Counted from the first letter of the stretch, positions 15,989-24,587 are shown. The stretch is 35,736 nt of DNA from an uncultured Acidobacteriota bacterium (GCA_902825985.1 CADEDC010000025.1:1-35736); one strand, 5' to 3'. The notes: generated from the letters alone by a model not told the origin. Made by a program: numbers and translations.

Positions 15989-16768
15989 TCACTCGCGTCG
16001 CCGCTGGTACCTGCGCAACTGTTCGAGCTGTCCGCGGGCGGTGTTGTTGTCCGCGTCGAGTTCCAGCGCCCGCTCCAGCGCCGCAATGGCCGACGCATCG
16101 TCGCGCCGCCGCGTGTAGGCATAGGCGAGCGTAGAGTACCCCCGGCTCGATTGCGGATGGAACTCCAGGTTCATCTTCAACAGCTCAATCGCATCGTCAG
16201 GCCGCCCGTCGATGAACCTCTGGACGGTGCCGAGCAGCGTGTCCTCGCGGAAATCGTAGGCCTCCGCGCCGAAGAACGTCTGGCGCAGCCGACGGTACTC
16301 GGCGGCGGCCGCCAGCCCCCCTTCATGCTCCACGGTGCGCCGCACGATGTCGGCAATCGGCCGCGGATTCGGCACCCCGCGATGGCACGTGCGACAGGTG
16401 ACCGGCGTAGCCGGCGTGTCACCGTGCCCGAGGTCGACCATCTTGTTGATGTCGGCGGTCAGCGCGATCATCGAGCGCGCAACCTGTTTGCGCGGGTTGC
16501 CCTCTGATCGGTAGTTCAATCGCCCGTTCGGACCGTCCACGTGGCAGAACACGCACTCGACGCCGAGCGCCTCGCTGAAGATCCGCATCTGATCGACGAC
16601 GGCGACGATATTCGGCGTCGTTGCCGCGGTCGGCGCCGGGGCCTGCGTCGCCGGGGCCTGGGTCGCCGGCTGCGCGCCGGCGTGTGGGACGCCGACGACC
16701 GGGACAATCGCCAACGCGGCGACGAGCAGGCACGAGCGAGGGTTGAGGACGCGAACCATGTCTGTCAT
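15989..16768 (-). CDS. Two-haem c-type cytochrome with TPR tail (reaction-centre-cytochrome-like)
   Basis: A 259-aa periplasmic cytochrome. A signal peptide (SCLLVAALAIVPVVGVPHAGAQ) is followed by a Pro/Ala/Gln/Thr linker. The haem region has two CxxCH motifs: CVFCH at 72-76 and CRTCH at 125-129. The surrounding pattern (MRIFSEALGVECVFCHV, then RKQVARSMIALTADINKM and TPVTCRTCHRGVPNPRP) is that of the photosynthetic-reaction-centre cytochrome c subunit family as used by non-phototrophic Acidobacteriota. Residues ~185-255 form about two TPR units (GRPDDAIELLKMNLEFHPQ; DDASAIAALERALELDADN). The start could be ATG 16768 or 16759. It is the first gene of an apparent pair with the PQQ dehydrogenase and probably its electron acceptor (inference). 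Confidence 0.88.
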   Translation of the reverse strand: MTDMVRVLNPRSCLLVAALAIVPVVGVPHAGAQPATQAPATQAPAPTAATTPNIVAVVDQMRIFSEALGVECVFCHVDGPNGRLNYRSEGNPRKQVARSMIALTADINKMVDLGHGDTPATPVTCRTCHRGVPNPRPIADIVRRTVEHEGGLAAAAEYRRLRQTFFGAEAYDFREDTLLGTVQRFIDGRPDDAIELLKMNLEFHPQSSRGYSTLAYAYTRRRDDASAIAALERALELDADNNTARGQLEQLRRYQRRRE

Positions 16769-17042
16769 TCCGGACGCGCGGCATCGAGGCGCCATGTCGG
16801 CGGTCAGTCTACCGCGCCACGGCCTGGCGTGGAACCATGCCTCGTGCTGGTCAACATTGCTCGGACGTCGAGGCCATCGCCGTCGGCGACCTGGACGGCC
16901 GGTAGTGCATGGCGGTTGCCGCAGCACACAGAGCGCAGCGGGCCACGCGCGATACCGGGGTCCCTGTCGGTTCGTCGTTCCGGCCAGGATGGCGAGCCGG
17001 CGGACACGGTCACCGGTCCGGCCTGACACGATACGCCGAACC
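16769..17042. other. Intergenic region with no clear gene
   Basis: This is the divergent spacer between the cytochrome gene and the SIR2-like/TIR gene. I find no convincing coding region, RNA gene or strong inverted repeat. A short plus-strand reading, VEAIAVGDLDGR followed by a stop (16867-16905), resembles an FG-GAP repeat fragment but is too short to call. The promoter at its right end is listed separately. Confidence 0.4.
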
Positions 17043-17070
17043 TTGACACCATCCGATGCCGTACCATAAT
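17043..17070 (+). promoter_or_regulatory. Near-consensus sigma-70 promoter of the SIR2-TIR/STAND operon
   Basis: TTGACA at 17043-17048 is a perfect -35. After 16 bp comes CATAAT at 17065-17070, one mismatch from TATAAT. In this GC-rich window such a match is unusual. Transcription should begin near 17076-17078, three to five bases before the ATG at 17081. That makes the message nearly leaderless and rules out the earlier in-frame ATG at 17069, which lies within the -10 element. No Shine-Dalgarno sequence precedes 17081, which fits leaderless initiation. Confidence 0.65.
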
Positions 17071-17080
17071 GGCGTTGACC

Positions 17081-18475
17081 ATGGACTCGCCGCCGCCCCC
17101 GCTCGTGCCGCGCCGCTGCGGCGGGCTCGTCAACAAGATCCACGACGGCGACTGCGTGCTCGTCCTCGGACCGCGCATCGCCATGCCGACCGCCATCGCC
17201 GGCGCCGACAACGTCGCGGTGGACGACTACCTGGCCGGCAAGCTGCTCGAAGATCTCGCCCTCGCCGGTCCGACGAGCTTCCGCGAGGCGATCGCGCAGT
17301 ACGAACAACGCCCGGGCGGGGCATCGGCCCTCCGCAGTCTGATGCAGCAGCTGGTCGCCGAATTCGACGGGCACACCACGGACCTCCACCGCCACCTGGC
17401 GTCGCTGCCGTTCCGTCTGGTCCTGCTGACGACACCAGACACCATGATGGCCACGGCCTTCGAGCAGGTCGGCAAGACCGGCGCCGTCCAGGCCTGCTAC
17501 GACTACTGCGGCGGGCGTGCCTCGGAAGTGCCGCTGGTCCTCCCCTCGCCGACGGCCCCCATCGTCTACAGCCTCTTCGGTCGCCACAATCGACCGGAGT
17601 CGATGGTGCTGACCGACAAGAACCTGCTGGACTACCTGGTGCGCATCACCAAGGAAAGCCCGGCGCTGCCAGACCCCGTCCGCGCGACGCTCCGCGCCCC
17701 GGCGACGCAGTTCCTGTTCATGGGATTCGGCTTCACGAACTGGTGGCTGCGCCTGCTGCTCAAGGTGCTGGACGTGACGGGTGTGGAAAACCGCGGTGTG
17801 TCCCTGGCCCTCGAAGACGACAGCTCGTTTGCCTCGGCCGCGCAGTCGAATCGCGGGTTCTTCGAGTCCGCTGGCATCTTCATCCAGGCCGGCGACTGGA
17901 ACGCGCTCGCGAGCGCTCTCGCGGCGCGCTACAAGGACGATCAAGCGAAACGCGCCGTCGCCGCGGCCGCGCCGCGCGCCACGCAGACCGCCGCCGCGGT
18001 GGGACAACCCGGCCGGCCGCTCGTCTTTCTCAGCTACGCCTCAGAGGATGTCGAGACGGTCAACGACGTGCGCGAGGGTCTGGCGCAGCGCGGCATCGAC
18101 GTCTGGCAGGATCGGCAGAACCTGCGCGGCGGCCAGAACTGGGAGGCGCAAATCGCGCAAGTGATCAAGCGCGTGGACTACTTCGTGTTCGTCCAGACGG
18201 AAACAATGGACCGCCGCGACGCCCGCCGCGAGCGCGGCGTCTACTACCGCGAGCTCGACCTGGCCCTCGACCTCACCAAGGATCTGCGACCGGGCACGGT
18301 CTTCGTCATCCCGACGACGATGGGCCAGTGCAGCAGTCTGCCGCAACTCTCGGACCTCCACCGGGTGCGACTGGATGACCAGCAAGGCATCGAGGAACTC
18401 GCGGCGGCGATTCTCGAGTCGTTCACGCCCGCGGTGGATGGCATCAACGCGGGCTCGGCGCGAGCTGCGGTATGA
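17081..18475 (+). CDS. SIR2-like/TIR fusion protein, predicted NAD-targeting effector
   Basis: A 464-aa soluble protein with two domains. Residues ~15-290 form a SIR2-like Rossmann domain: DGDCVLVLGPRI (~22-33), FRLVLLTTPDTM (TTPD at 117-120), IVYSLFGRHNRPESMVLT and ATQFLFMGFGFTNWWLRLLL. The expected GAG, TTNxD and LHG motifs read GPR, TTPD and LFG, so the usual SIR2 Asn and His are absent. After an Ala-rich linker, residues ~312-455 are a TIR domain: LVFLSYASED (from 314), GIDVWQDRQNLRGGQNWEAQI and YYRELDLAL, whose Glu391 occupies the catalytic position of NAD-cleaving TIRs. The TIR is thus the likely effector and the SIR2-like part a binding or regulatory module. The start at 17081 is set by the promoter. 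The stop overlaps the STAND gene start by four bases (ATGA), so the two are translated together. A role in abortive defence or stress signalling is inference. Confidence 0.88.
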   Translation: MDSPPPPLVPRRCGGLVNKIHDGDCVLVLGPRIAMPTAIAGADNVAVDDYLAGKLLEDLALAGPTSFREAIAQYEQRPGGASALRSLMQQLVAEFDGHTTDLHRHLASLPFRLVLLTTPDTMMATAFEQVGKTGAVQACYDYCGGRASEVPLVLPSPTAPIVYSLFGRHNRPESMVLTDKNLLDYLVRITKESPALPDPVRATLRAPATQFLFMGFGFTNWWLRLLLKVLDVTGVENRGVSLALEDDSSFASAAQSNRGFFESAGIFIQAGDWNALASALAARYKDDQAKRAVAAAAPRATQTAAAVGQPGRPLVFLSYASEDVETVNDVREGLAQRGIDVWQDRQNLRGGQNWEAQIAQVIKRVDYFVFVQTETMDRRDARRERGVYYRELDLALDLTKDLRPGTVFVIPTTMGQCSSLPQLSDLHRVRLDDQQGIEELAAAILESFTPAVDGINAGSARAAV

Positions 18476-21400
18476 ACGCCTCTGACGCCGCCCCGTCGGC
18501 TGCGCCCTCGGCCGCCACAGACCGGCGCCGCTATCCAGGCATCCGATCGTTCGAAGAACCCGACCGCGGACGATTCTTCGGTCGCCGGCTCGCGGCGGAG
18601 GAGTTGCTGCTGCGCGTGCTCAGCGTCCGACTGCTGCTGCAATTCGCGCCGTCGGGTGCCGGCAAGACGTCCCTCCTCAACGCCGGACTCTTCCCGCGGC
18701 TTCGCCCGCACGGCTACGTGCCGGTGATGGTGCGTCTGAACAATCCGGACGAGTCGGTTGCCGCCGCGGCGGCTCGCTCGCTACGCCTCGCCGCCCAGGA
18801 GACCGGACTCAGGGCACCGGTCGTCCCCGCCAACCCGGCATCGCTCTGGGACCTCGTCGTCGGCACGCAGCTCTGGAGTGCCGACCTCCTGCTGCTGACG
18901 CCGGTGCTGGTCTTCGATCAATTCGAAGAGGTCTTCACGCTCCGCGACGAGGCGTTCCGGCGCCAGTTCGCGCACGACGTGGGTGAACTGACACGCGGCC
19001 GCCACGCTGCCGCGACTCCCGCCGCCACCGAGCCCGCGCTCCCAGAGGTCAAGGTGGTGATCAGCCTCCGTGAAGAGTACCTCGGGGCGCTCGAGGAGAT
19101 GACGGCCGCGATTCCCGATCTCTTCCGCGAGCGGTTACGCGTTCCACCCCTGAACCACGACGAAGCGCGCGAAGCCATCGTCGAGCCCGCTGCGCTGGCG
19201 GGCGAGTGGAGTTCGCCGGCGTTCACGTACGACCCGCCGTGTCTCGAGGCGATGATCGACTTCATCGACGGCGTATCGGAACGCGTCCGGGTGATCGAAC
19301 CGCTCACGCTGCAGCTGATCTGCCAGCGCGCCGAGGCGATCGTCACGGAACGATCGCGGCGCGATGACCTGCCGGTGGTGAAGCTGAGTGATTTCGGCGG
19401 CCCGGCCGGATTCGAGCAGGTGGTGCACCGTTACTTCAAGGACGAGCTCGACAAGATCGCGGACGGTGGCGCGCGGCGCCGGGCGGTGGAGCTGTTCGAA
19501 ACCGGCTTGCTCGACCCGGCCGGGAAGCGGCTGATGCTCGAGGAGGGCGAGATCACGCGCACCTTCGGTGTCGAACCCGACACGCTGGCGCAGCTCGTCG
19601 TCAGCCGGCTCCTGCGCCGCGAGCCGCGCAATGAGAGCGTCTTCTACGAGATCTCGCACGACCGCCTCACGGAAGCGATCGCGCGTAACCGGCGACATCG
19701 CCTGCCGCGGTGGGTGCGTCCGACGCTCGCCATCGCGGTGCTCTTCATTCTGGTGCTGCTGGGCGGGCTCTACATGATCAACCAGCAGCGGCGCGAGGCG
19801 ATCGCGGCGAAACAACAGGCATCGGAGGCGTTGCAGTTGCTGCTTGGCGACGAGCTCGCCGGTCGCTTGCGCGAGGTCGGGCTGTCCGACGCGGTCAAGC
19901 AGGCGCTCGACAACGTCGCCGTCGATCCCGCGGATGCACGCGTGCTGGCGCTGCTGCGGCGCCGGCTGGGCGAGCTGGCGTGGGAACGCGACACGCTGAT
20001 GGCCAGCGAAACGGCGTTCCGCGAGGCCCTGGCGGCGCTCGACGCGCTCGAGGCCGACGCGGTCACGCCAATCGTCTTTGCCGAACGCGGGACGGCTCTC
20101 CGGGCACTCGGCGACATCGAAGCGGAGCGCGGCAAGGTCAGCGAGGCCGAAGGGTTCTACACACGATCGGTGGAGGCGTGGACGGAAGCGGCGAAGCGAG
20201 GGCTGCCGTCGCCCGAGTCGCGTCTGAGTGCGGCCGAGACGCGGCTGGCCGTCGCGACGCTCAAGAGTCGTCTCGGCGACCTTGCCGGCGCCGAGACCGA
20301 GTTGATCGACGTCGCCCGGCGGGCGCGTGAGCTCATGCTTGCCAGCTATGTCCAGAGCGAAGAGGGGACGGCCACCGATTCGTTCGCACTCGGACGAGCC
20401 TTGCAGGTATTCGCCGAGGCGACACTGAACCTCGCGCGTGCCTCGTGGCAGCTCGACGAGCTGCGCGGGGCCCGCGCGCTCGCGGCGGAACTCGTGCGCA
20501 TCCGTCCGATGTCGGCACAAGCGCGCGTGCAACTCGGCGCGGCCAGTGCCATCTACGGCGCAGCGACACTGGACCGCGACAACGTCGACGAGGCGCGACG
20601 CCTGTTCGACGAATCGGGCCGCCAGTTCGCGGATCTCACCCAGTCCGATCCGTCCAACCGGCGCATGATGCGCGAGCGATCGGCGGTCCGCCTGCTCACG
20701 ATCGAGTCGCTGGCGCGGTGCGCCCAACGCGCGACCTGTCGCGGCAAGCTGCGGCCCGGCGAGCTGTCGTCGGCGCATGCCGACTCGATGGAGTCCATCG
20801 CCCAGTTCGAGCGCGTGGCCTCGGGCGACGCCGACAATCGCGCGCTGATGGTCGATCGCGCATGGGGCTTGGAAACCCAGGCGACCGCGGCGGTCGTGCG
20901 CGGCGACAGCGCCCAGGCGCCACACTTTCTGGACCAGGCCCTCGAACTGCGCCGCGCGGCCCTGGTGGACCCGCGCGACAGCGAGAGTCGAGAGGCGATT
21001 GTGGACGTGCTGTACGCGAAAGCCGATGCGCTGACCACGGGTGGCCAGCGAGACGCCGCGCTTGCCGCGGTGGAGCAGGGGCTCGCCGAGACGGCCCAGC
21101 TGCCGGCCGGTCTGACGCGCCTCTTTCGACGCGTCACGGGACTCCGTTCGAAGGCGGATCTGTTGAAGAAGAGCCGGCGCCCTGCCGACGCCGACGCGTT
21201 GGCCGCCGAGATCGCCGAGATCGACGCCGCGCTCGCCGCCGAGACCGAGTCACGAGGCACGCGGGCTCGGCAGTTCAACCAGGCTGCGAACACGACGTTC
21301 GCCCGTGCCATGACGTTGACGGGCGCACCGGCGCGCCAGGCGTACGACGCGGCCACGGCTGACTATTGGCGGTCGCTCGACCAGGAGCCAGGGGACCCGA

Positions 21401-22128
21401 TTGTCTGGACGAACTTGAAGAGTTCGTGCGCCGGCGTATCAGGCACCTTCGGTGGCGTCGCGACTCCCCCACCGGCCGACGCTGCGGCACGCGAACGAGC
21501 GCTCGAGTGCGTCCTGCAGGCCTCGTGGCTCGGATGGGTGCTCACGGAGGACGTCACGTCTGGTGGTGCGTCGAGTGCTCCGCCTCCGGGGGCGGCCGAC
21601 CGGCGCGAGGCGTTGCGTGCGCTCTACGAGGCGCGTCGTGGCCTGGCGCTGCACCTGCGAGACAGTGACAGCAAACGGGCACTGTCGCTCGCGGAGCACG
21701 GGGCCCGCGACGTCGAAGCGTACGCAAAGCGGCAGGCGCGCCCGGATGCTCATGCGATGTTCCTGCTGGCCGACGCGCACTTCGGCGTCGCCATGTTGCG
21801 TCAGGACTCCGAGGCAACCGGCTGGGAGCCGTCGTTTCGCACCGCCGTCGCGTACGGTGAGCAGGTACTGGCCCTCGAGAATCGCGTCGCCGAGCGGTAC
21901 CGCTGGCTGGGGATGGTGCGCGGCGAGCTGGCCAACCGCTTCGACGCGGCGGGCCGCCGCGATGAAGCCGAGGCGGAACGCGTGACGGCTCGCGCTGAGT
22001 GCGGCGAAGCTTTGCGTCTCGCGCGAGACGAAGACGACCGCGCCGCCGCCCGGACGTGCACCGAGGCGGCGACACCGCAACCTGAACCGGCGCCGGCGAG
22101 CACCTCGAGTCCGGACACTCGACGATGA
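18472..22128 (+). CDS. nSTAND1-type NTPase with membrane helix and long TPR-like sensor region
   Basis: A 1218-aa protein. It opens with the nSTAND1 signature YPGIRSFEEPDRGRFFGR. The Walker A is APSGAGKTS with Lys65, the Walker B/DQFEE is VLVFDQFEE with Asp149, and the sensor stretch VVISLREEYLGAL lies near 195-210. The helical/winged part ends at VFYEISHDRLTEAIA (~391-404). A basic patch (RNRRHRLPRWVR) precedes one transmembrane helix (LAIAVLFILVLLGGLYMI, ~418-436). By the positive-inside rule the NTPase is cytoplasmic, and the remaining ~780 residues, helical repeats of TPR character with few gaps, lie outside the membrane. Most of the few cysteines are in that outer part. It shares an ATGA overlap with the SIR2-like/TIR gene. 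STAND proteins switch and oligomerise on ligand binding, so this one probably senses an envelope or external signal and activates the TIR partner (inference). Confidence 0.88.
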   Translation: MNASDAAPSAAPSAATDRRRYPGIRSFEEPDRGRFFGRRLAAEELLLRVLSVRLLLQFAPSGAGKTSLLNAGLFPRLRPHGYVPVMVRLNNPDESVAAAAARSLRLAAQETGLRAPVVPANPASLWDLVVGTQLWSADLLLLTPVLVFDQFEEVFTLRDEAFRRQFAHDVGELTRGRHAAATPAATEPALPEVKVVISLREEYLGALEEMTAAIPDLFRERLRVPPLNHDEAREAIVEPAALAGEWSSPAFTYDPPCLEAMIDFIDGVSERVRVIEPLTLQLICQRAEAIVTERSRRDDLPVVKLSDFGGPAGFEQVVHRYFKDELDKIADGGARRRAVELFETGLLDPAGKRLMLEEGEITRTFGVEPDTLAQLVVSRLLRREPRNESVFYEISHDRLTEAIARNRRHRLPRWVRPTLAIAVLFILVLLGGLYMINQQRREAIAAKQQASEALQLLLGDELAGRLREVGLSDAVKQALDNVAVDPADARVLALLRRRLGELAWERDTLMASETAFREALAALDALEADAVTPIVFAERGTALRALGDIEAERGKVSEAEGFYTRSVEAWTEAAKRGLPSPESRLSAAETRLAVATLKSRLGDLAGAETELIDVARRARELMLASYVQSEEGTATDSFALGRALQVFAEATLNLARASWQLDELRGARALAAELVRIRPMSAQARVQLGAASAIYGAATLDRDNVDEARRLFDESGRQFADLTQSDPSNRRMMRERSAVRLLTIESLARCAQRATCRGKLRPGELSSAHADSMESIAQFERVASGDADNRALMVDRAWGLETQATAAVVRGDSAQAPHFLDQALELRRAALVDPRDSESREAIVDVLYAKADALTTGGQRDAALAAVEQGLAETAQLPAGLTRLFRRVTGLRSKADLLKKSRRPADADALAAEIAEIDAALAAETESRGTRARQFNQAANTTFARAMTLTGAPARQAYDAATADYWRSLDQEPGDPIVWTNLKSSCAGVSGTFGGVATPPPADAAARERALECVLQASWLGWVLTEDVTSGGASSAPPPGAADRREALRALYEARRGLALHLRDSDSKRALSLAEHGARDVEAYAKRQARPDAHAMFLLADAHFGVAMLRQDSEATGWEPSFRTAVAYGEQVLALENRVAERYRWLGMVRGELANRFDAAGRRDEAEAERVTARAECGEALRLARDEDDRAAARTCTEAATPQPEPAPASTSSPDTRR

Positions 22129-22292
22129 CGGCTGCCGCACCCGCGGCGACCCGATGCAATATCGAGATCTCGGATTGGCAGCTGCCTTCGCGAGCGACCA
22201 GGCCTCGTCAATGTACGCCACCTGCCTCCGCACGACATCCATCGACGCTCGAAAGCTGACTCGACATTCGGGATCATGAATTCGCGAACCCG

Positions 22293-22811
22293 TCAGAAGG
22301 TGACGGAAAACGTCCCGTTGGTCACCGACCTGGTGCCCGTCGCCCCGGTTCCCGGCACCGGCACCATCGTGAAGGCGAAGGTGCCGGTCGCGCCGGTCGC
22401 GTTGATCGACGTGATCGTCAACGTGCCCGACCCGCCGGACGTGCTCGCCGCCCACGACTGCGCGGTGCTGCCGGAGTAGACCACCATGTTGGCGTTGGTC
22501 GGACTCGTGGCGTTGACCGACGTCGTGCTGGCGACCGCGAGCGCGCCAAAGCCCAGCGCAATCGTGTTGCTGCTGTTCGAGGCGGCCGTCGCGAAGATGC
22601 CGCTCTGACTGGTGGCCGCCGTCGCCACGCCGGTGAACGTGACGCCGTCGATCTGCGCCGTAATCGTCCCGCGACCGAGTCCCGTGTTCGTGCCGCCGCC
22701 CGAGCCGGAGCCTGACCCGCCGCTCGGAGCGGCCGGATTCCCGCCCCCGCAGGCCCCGCACATCACCGCCACCGCACACACCAGCGCTCCCGCGATCAGC
22801 CGATTTCCCAT
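22293..22811 (-). CDS. Small Gly/Ser/Thr-rich lipoprotein, DUF6252-like
   Basis: A 172-aa protein from the ATG at 22811, preceded by GAGGA at four bases. A signal ending in VAVMCGACGGG suggests lipid attachment at a cysteine, although the box is not canonical. A Gly/Ser linker follows, then a beta-rich domain: GTITAQIDGVTFTGVAT, NTIALGFGAL, GSGTLTITSINATGATGTFAFTM and a terminal TNGTFSVTF. The pattern (ligand-like strand, thermostable beta sandwich, 'GTFSF...G.F.V' ending) recalls DUF6252 lipoproteins that are common in Acidobacteriota and Bacteroidota; their function is unknown. It is convergent to the STAND gene across 164 bp, and I see no functional tie. That spacer (22129-22292) holds only a short palindrome, CGAGATCTCG. 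Confidence 0.75.
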   Translation of the reverse strand: MGNRLIAGALVCAVAVMCGACGGGNPAAPSGGSGSGSGGGTNTGLGRGTITAQIDGVTFTGVATAATSQSGIFATAASNSSNTIALGFGALAVASTTSVNATSPTNANMVVYSGSTAQSWAASTSGGSGTLTITSINATGATGTFAFTMVPVPGTGATGTRSVTNGTFSVTF

Positions 22812-23024
22812 GTCGTCCTCTTTGTTGTCGAAAGCCACACCGTGATGCCGTCACCAGGTAAGGCGCGAACGGCACGTGCAAGTGATCAGCGCGGGGCGGG
22901 CGACGCCGTCCGTCGGCTCCAGGCCACCGCGCCGCTCCCCTACCGGTCCGTGGCACGTCCGCTGACGGCCGCCGACACGAGCGCGACCACCGAATGGCTG
23001 CGCAACCTTCCTCGAGGCGGGCGT

Positions 23025-24569
23025 CTACGGGTTGCCGCCGGCCGCCGGCAACGTCAGGACCTCGGCGTAGCGATCGGCGGCTTGCCCCATCGCTCGCGCG
23101 AGGTTCAGCTTGCCGAGATTGTGCGCGAACACGCTGTTGATGTAGTCGTACGCGGCGGTGGCCACCGCTTCCTGTGCCTGCACGACCTCGACGTTCTCAC
23201 CGACGCCGGCCTCGAACCGCTGCCGCGTCAGGTCGAGCACCTCGCGCGTCACGTCGGCGTTCCGCCGGGTCAGCTCCACCTGATTCGTCGCGGCCTCGAG
23301 ATCCAGGGCCGCCTTGCGGACCTCGGCTTCGATCTGTCCCGCCAGGTCGTCGCGCTCGGCGCGACGCTGGGCGACGACGGTTTCCGCCTGCGCGATGCGG
23401 CCAGTGGTCCGGCCACCGTCCCAGATCGGCACTCTGACGCGCCCGACCACGCCGTAGGTTCGCTCGGAGGTGGACGGTGAGCTGCCAATCGTGCCGTAGT
23501 CGGCGCTGACGCCGACCGTCGGCAGGTGCTCCGCGCGAGCCGCCGCCAGAGCCAGTTCCGCGGCCCGGAGCTGGGCGTCGGCCGCCTTGAGATCCGCTCG
23601 TCCCTCGGCGGCCCGGCGCATCGCCTCGTCGAGCGCCAGCTCCGGCGCCGGCACGAACGGCACGACATCCGCGAGCTCGTACTGGTCGCTCGCGCCAAGG
23701 CCGATCATCCGCACCAGGTTGATCTTCAGCTTCACCAGATCGCTTCGCAGCGCGGTGAGGCGCTGGCGCTGCGTCAGCGCCTGGATCTCCGCTCGATCCA
23801 CGTCCACCTTGGCGAGCAGTCCAACCGCCTGGCGCTCGCGCGTCTGCTTGAGCAGCGCCTCGGCGGTGTCGACCTGCGTCGCGGTGGCATCGAGGCGGGC
23901 GCGCGCCGCCTGCACCTGGAGATAGGTGCCGCCGACCGCCAGCACCACCAGGTCGCGGGCATCGGCGGCCGACAGCTCCATGGCGCGAGCCGACTCACGC
24001 GTCGAGCGATAGTTGTTCAGGCTGGTCCGATCGAACAGTGTTTGCGACACGCGCGCCCGGATGTCGACATTGTGAAAGGTGACGACGCGCGGAATCGTGA
24101 AGCCCTCGATGGCATCACCGAAGTCGAACCCCTGCGCCGCGAGGTTGAGCTGCTGCAGCGCCACGGAGAGATCGCCGGACAGCGTCGGCAACAGCGCGCT
24201 GCGCGCGATGGTGCGCTGGCTGCGCGCCTGCTGCACCAACTGGGCCACGCTCACCGAGCCGAGGTTGTAGTCGAGGCCACGCTGCACCGCGTCACGGAAG
24301 CCGAGCGGGCCCGACAAGGCCCGCGTTCCCGTGCGGCTGCCCGACACGGGGCCCTGTACGAGGACCGTCGGGCTGACGGTGTTGACGCTGCTCGTCGCGC
24401 CGGGCAACGCGGTTTGTGTGGCGCCCGCCGAACCGACGCCGGCGGTGCGGCCCGACAGCGGCAGCGCGAGCGCGCCGCTCTGCGCCAGGGCAGGGGCGGC
24501 GAGGAACAGCACGGCTGGCAGGGCCAGCCAGGTGACGCGCGTGTAGTGACCAGTGATCGGTCGGACCAT
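23025..24569 (-). CDS. TolC-like outer-membrane efflux channel
   Basis: A 514-aa outer-membrane efflux protein, last gene of the export operon. After a signal peptide (LALPAVLFLAAPALAQ) and a Gly/Ser/Thr-rich stretch, it shows the two OEP repeats: LGFRDAVQRGLDYNLGSVSVAQL with a long alpha-helical hairpin, and LALDEAMRRAAEGRADLKAADAQLRAAELALAA with its own hairpin. The beta-strand segments (PTLSGDLSVALQQLNL; PTVGVSADYGTIG; GRVRVPIWDGG) build the barrel. It ends with the usual VVQAQEAVATAAYDYINSVF helix. The start at 24569 lies 18 bases after the upstream permease stop; a GGAGGG overlaps that stop. It should form the exit duct for the HlyD-type adaptor and the ABC-2 pump. The 22839-23024 stretch downstream holds nothing I can identify. 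Confidence 0.93.
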   Translation of the reverse strand: MVRPITGHYTRVTWLALPAVLFLAAPALAQSGALALPLSGRTAGVGSAGATQTALPGATSSVNTVSPTVLVQGPVSGSRTGTRALSGPLGFRDAVQRGLDYNLGSVSVAQLVQQARSQRTIARSALLPTLSGDLSVALQQLNLAAQGFDFGDAIEGFTIPRVVTFHNVDIRARVSQTLFDRTSLNNYRSTRESARAMELSAADARDLVVLAVGGTYLQVQAARARLDATATQVDTAEALLKQTRERQAVGLLAKVDVDRAEIQALTQRQRLTALRSDLVKLKINLVRMIGLGASDQYELADVVPFVPAPELALDEAMRRAAEGRADLKAADAQLRAAELALAAARAEHLPTVGVSADYGTIGSSPSTSERTYGVVGRVRVPIWDGGRTTGRIAQAETVVAQRRAERDDLAGQIEAEVRKAALDLEAATNQVELTRRNADVTREVLDLTRQRFEAGVGENVEVVQAQEAVATAAYDYINSVFAHNLGKLNLARAMGQAADRYAEVLTLPAAGGNP

Positions 24570-24587
24570 GGATGGACGAGCCCTCCG

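Noticed and set aside
16860..16905. FG-GAP-like reading VEAIAVGDLDGR
   Set aside because: Only about 14 residues before a stop, with no flanking repeat units; chance similarity is likely.
17069..17080. ATG at 17069 as start of the SIR2-like/TIR protein
   Set aside because: It sits within the -10 element of the near-consensus promoter, so it would not be on the transcript made from it.
22129..22292. Short minus-strand reading beginning MDVVRRQVAYIDEAW, considered as a four-helix-bundle or similar remnant
   Set aside because: No family pattern could be supported and the frame continues into antisense of the STAND gene.
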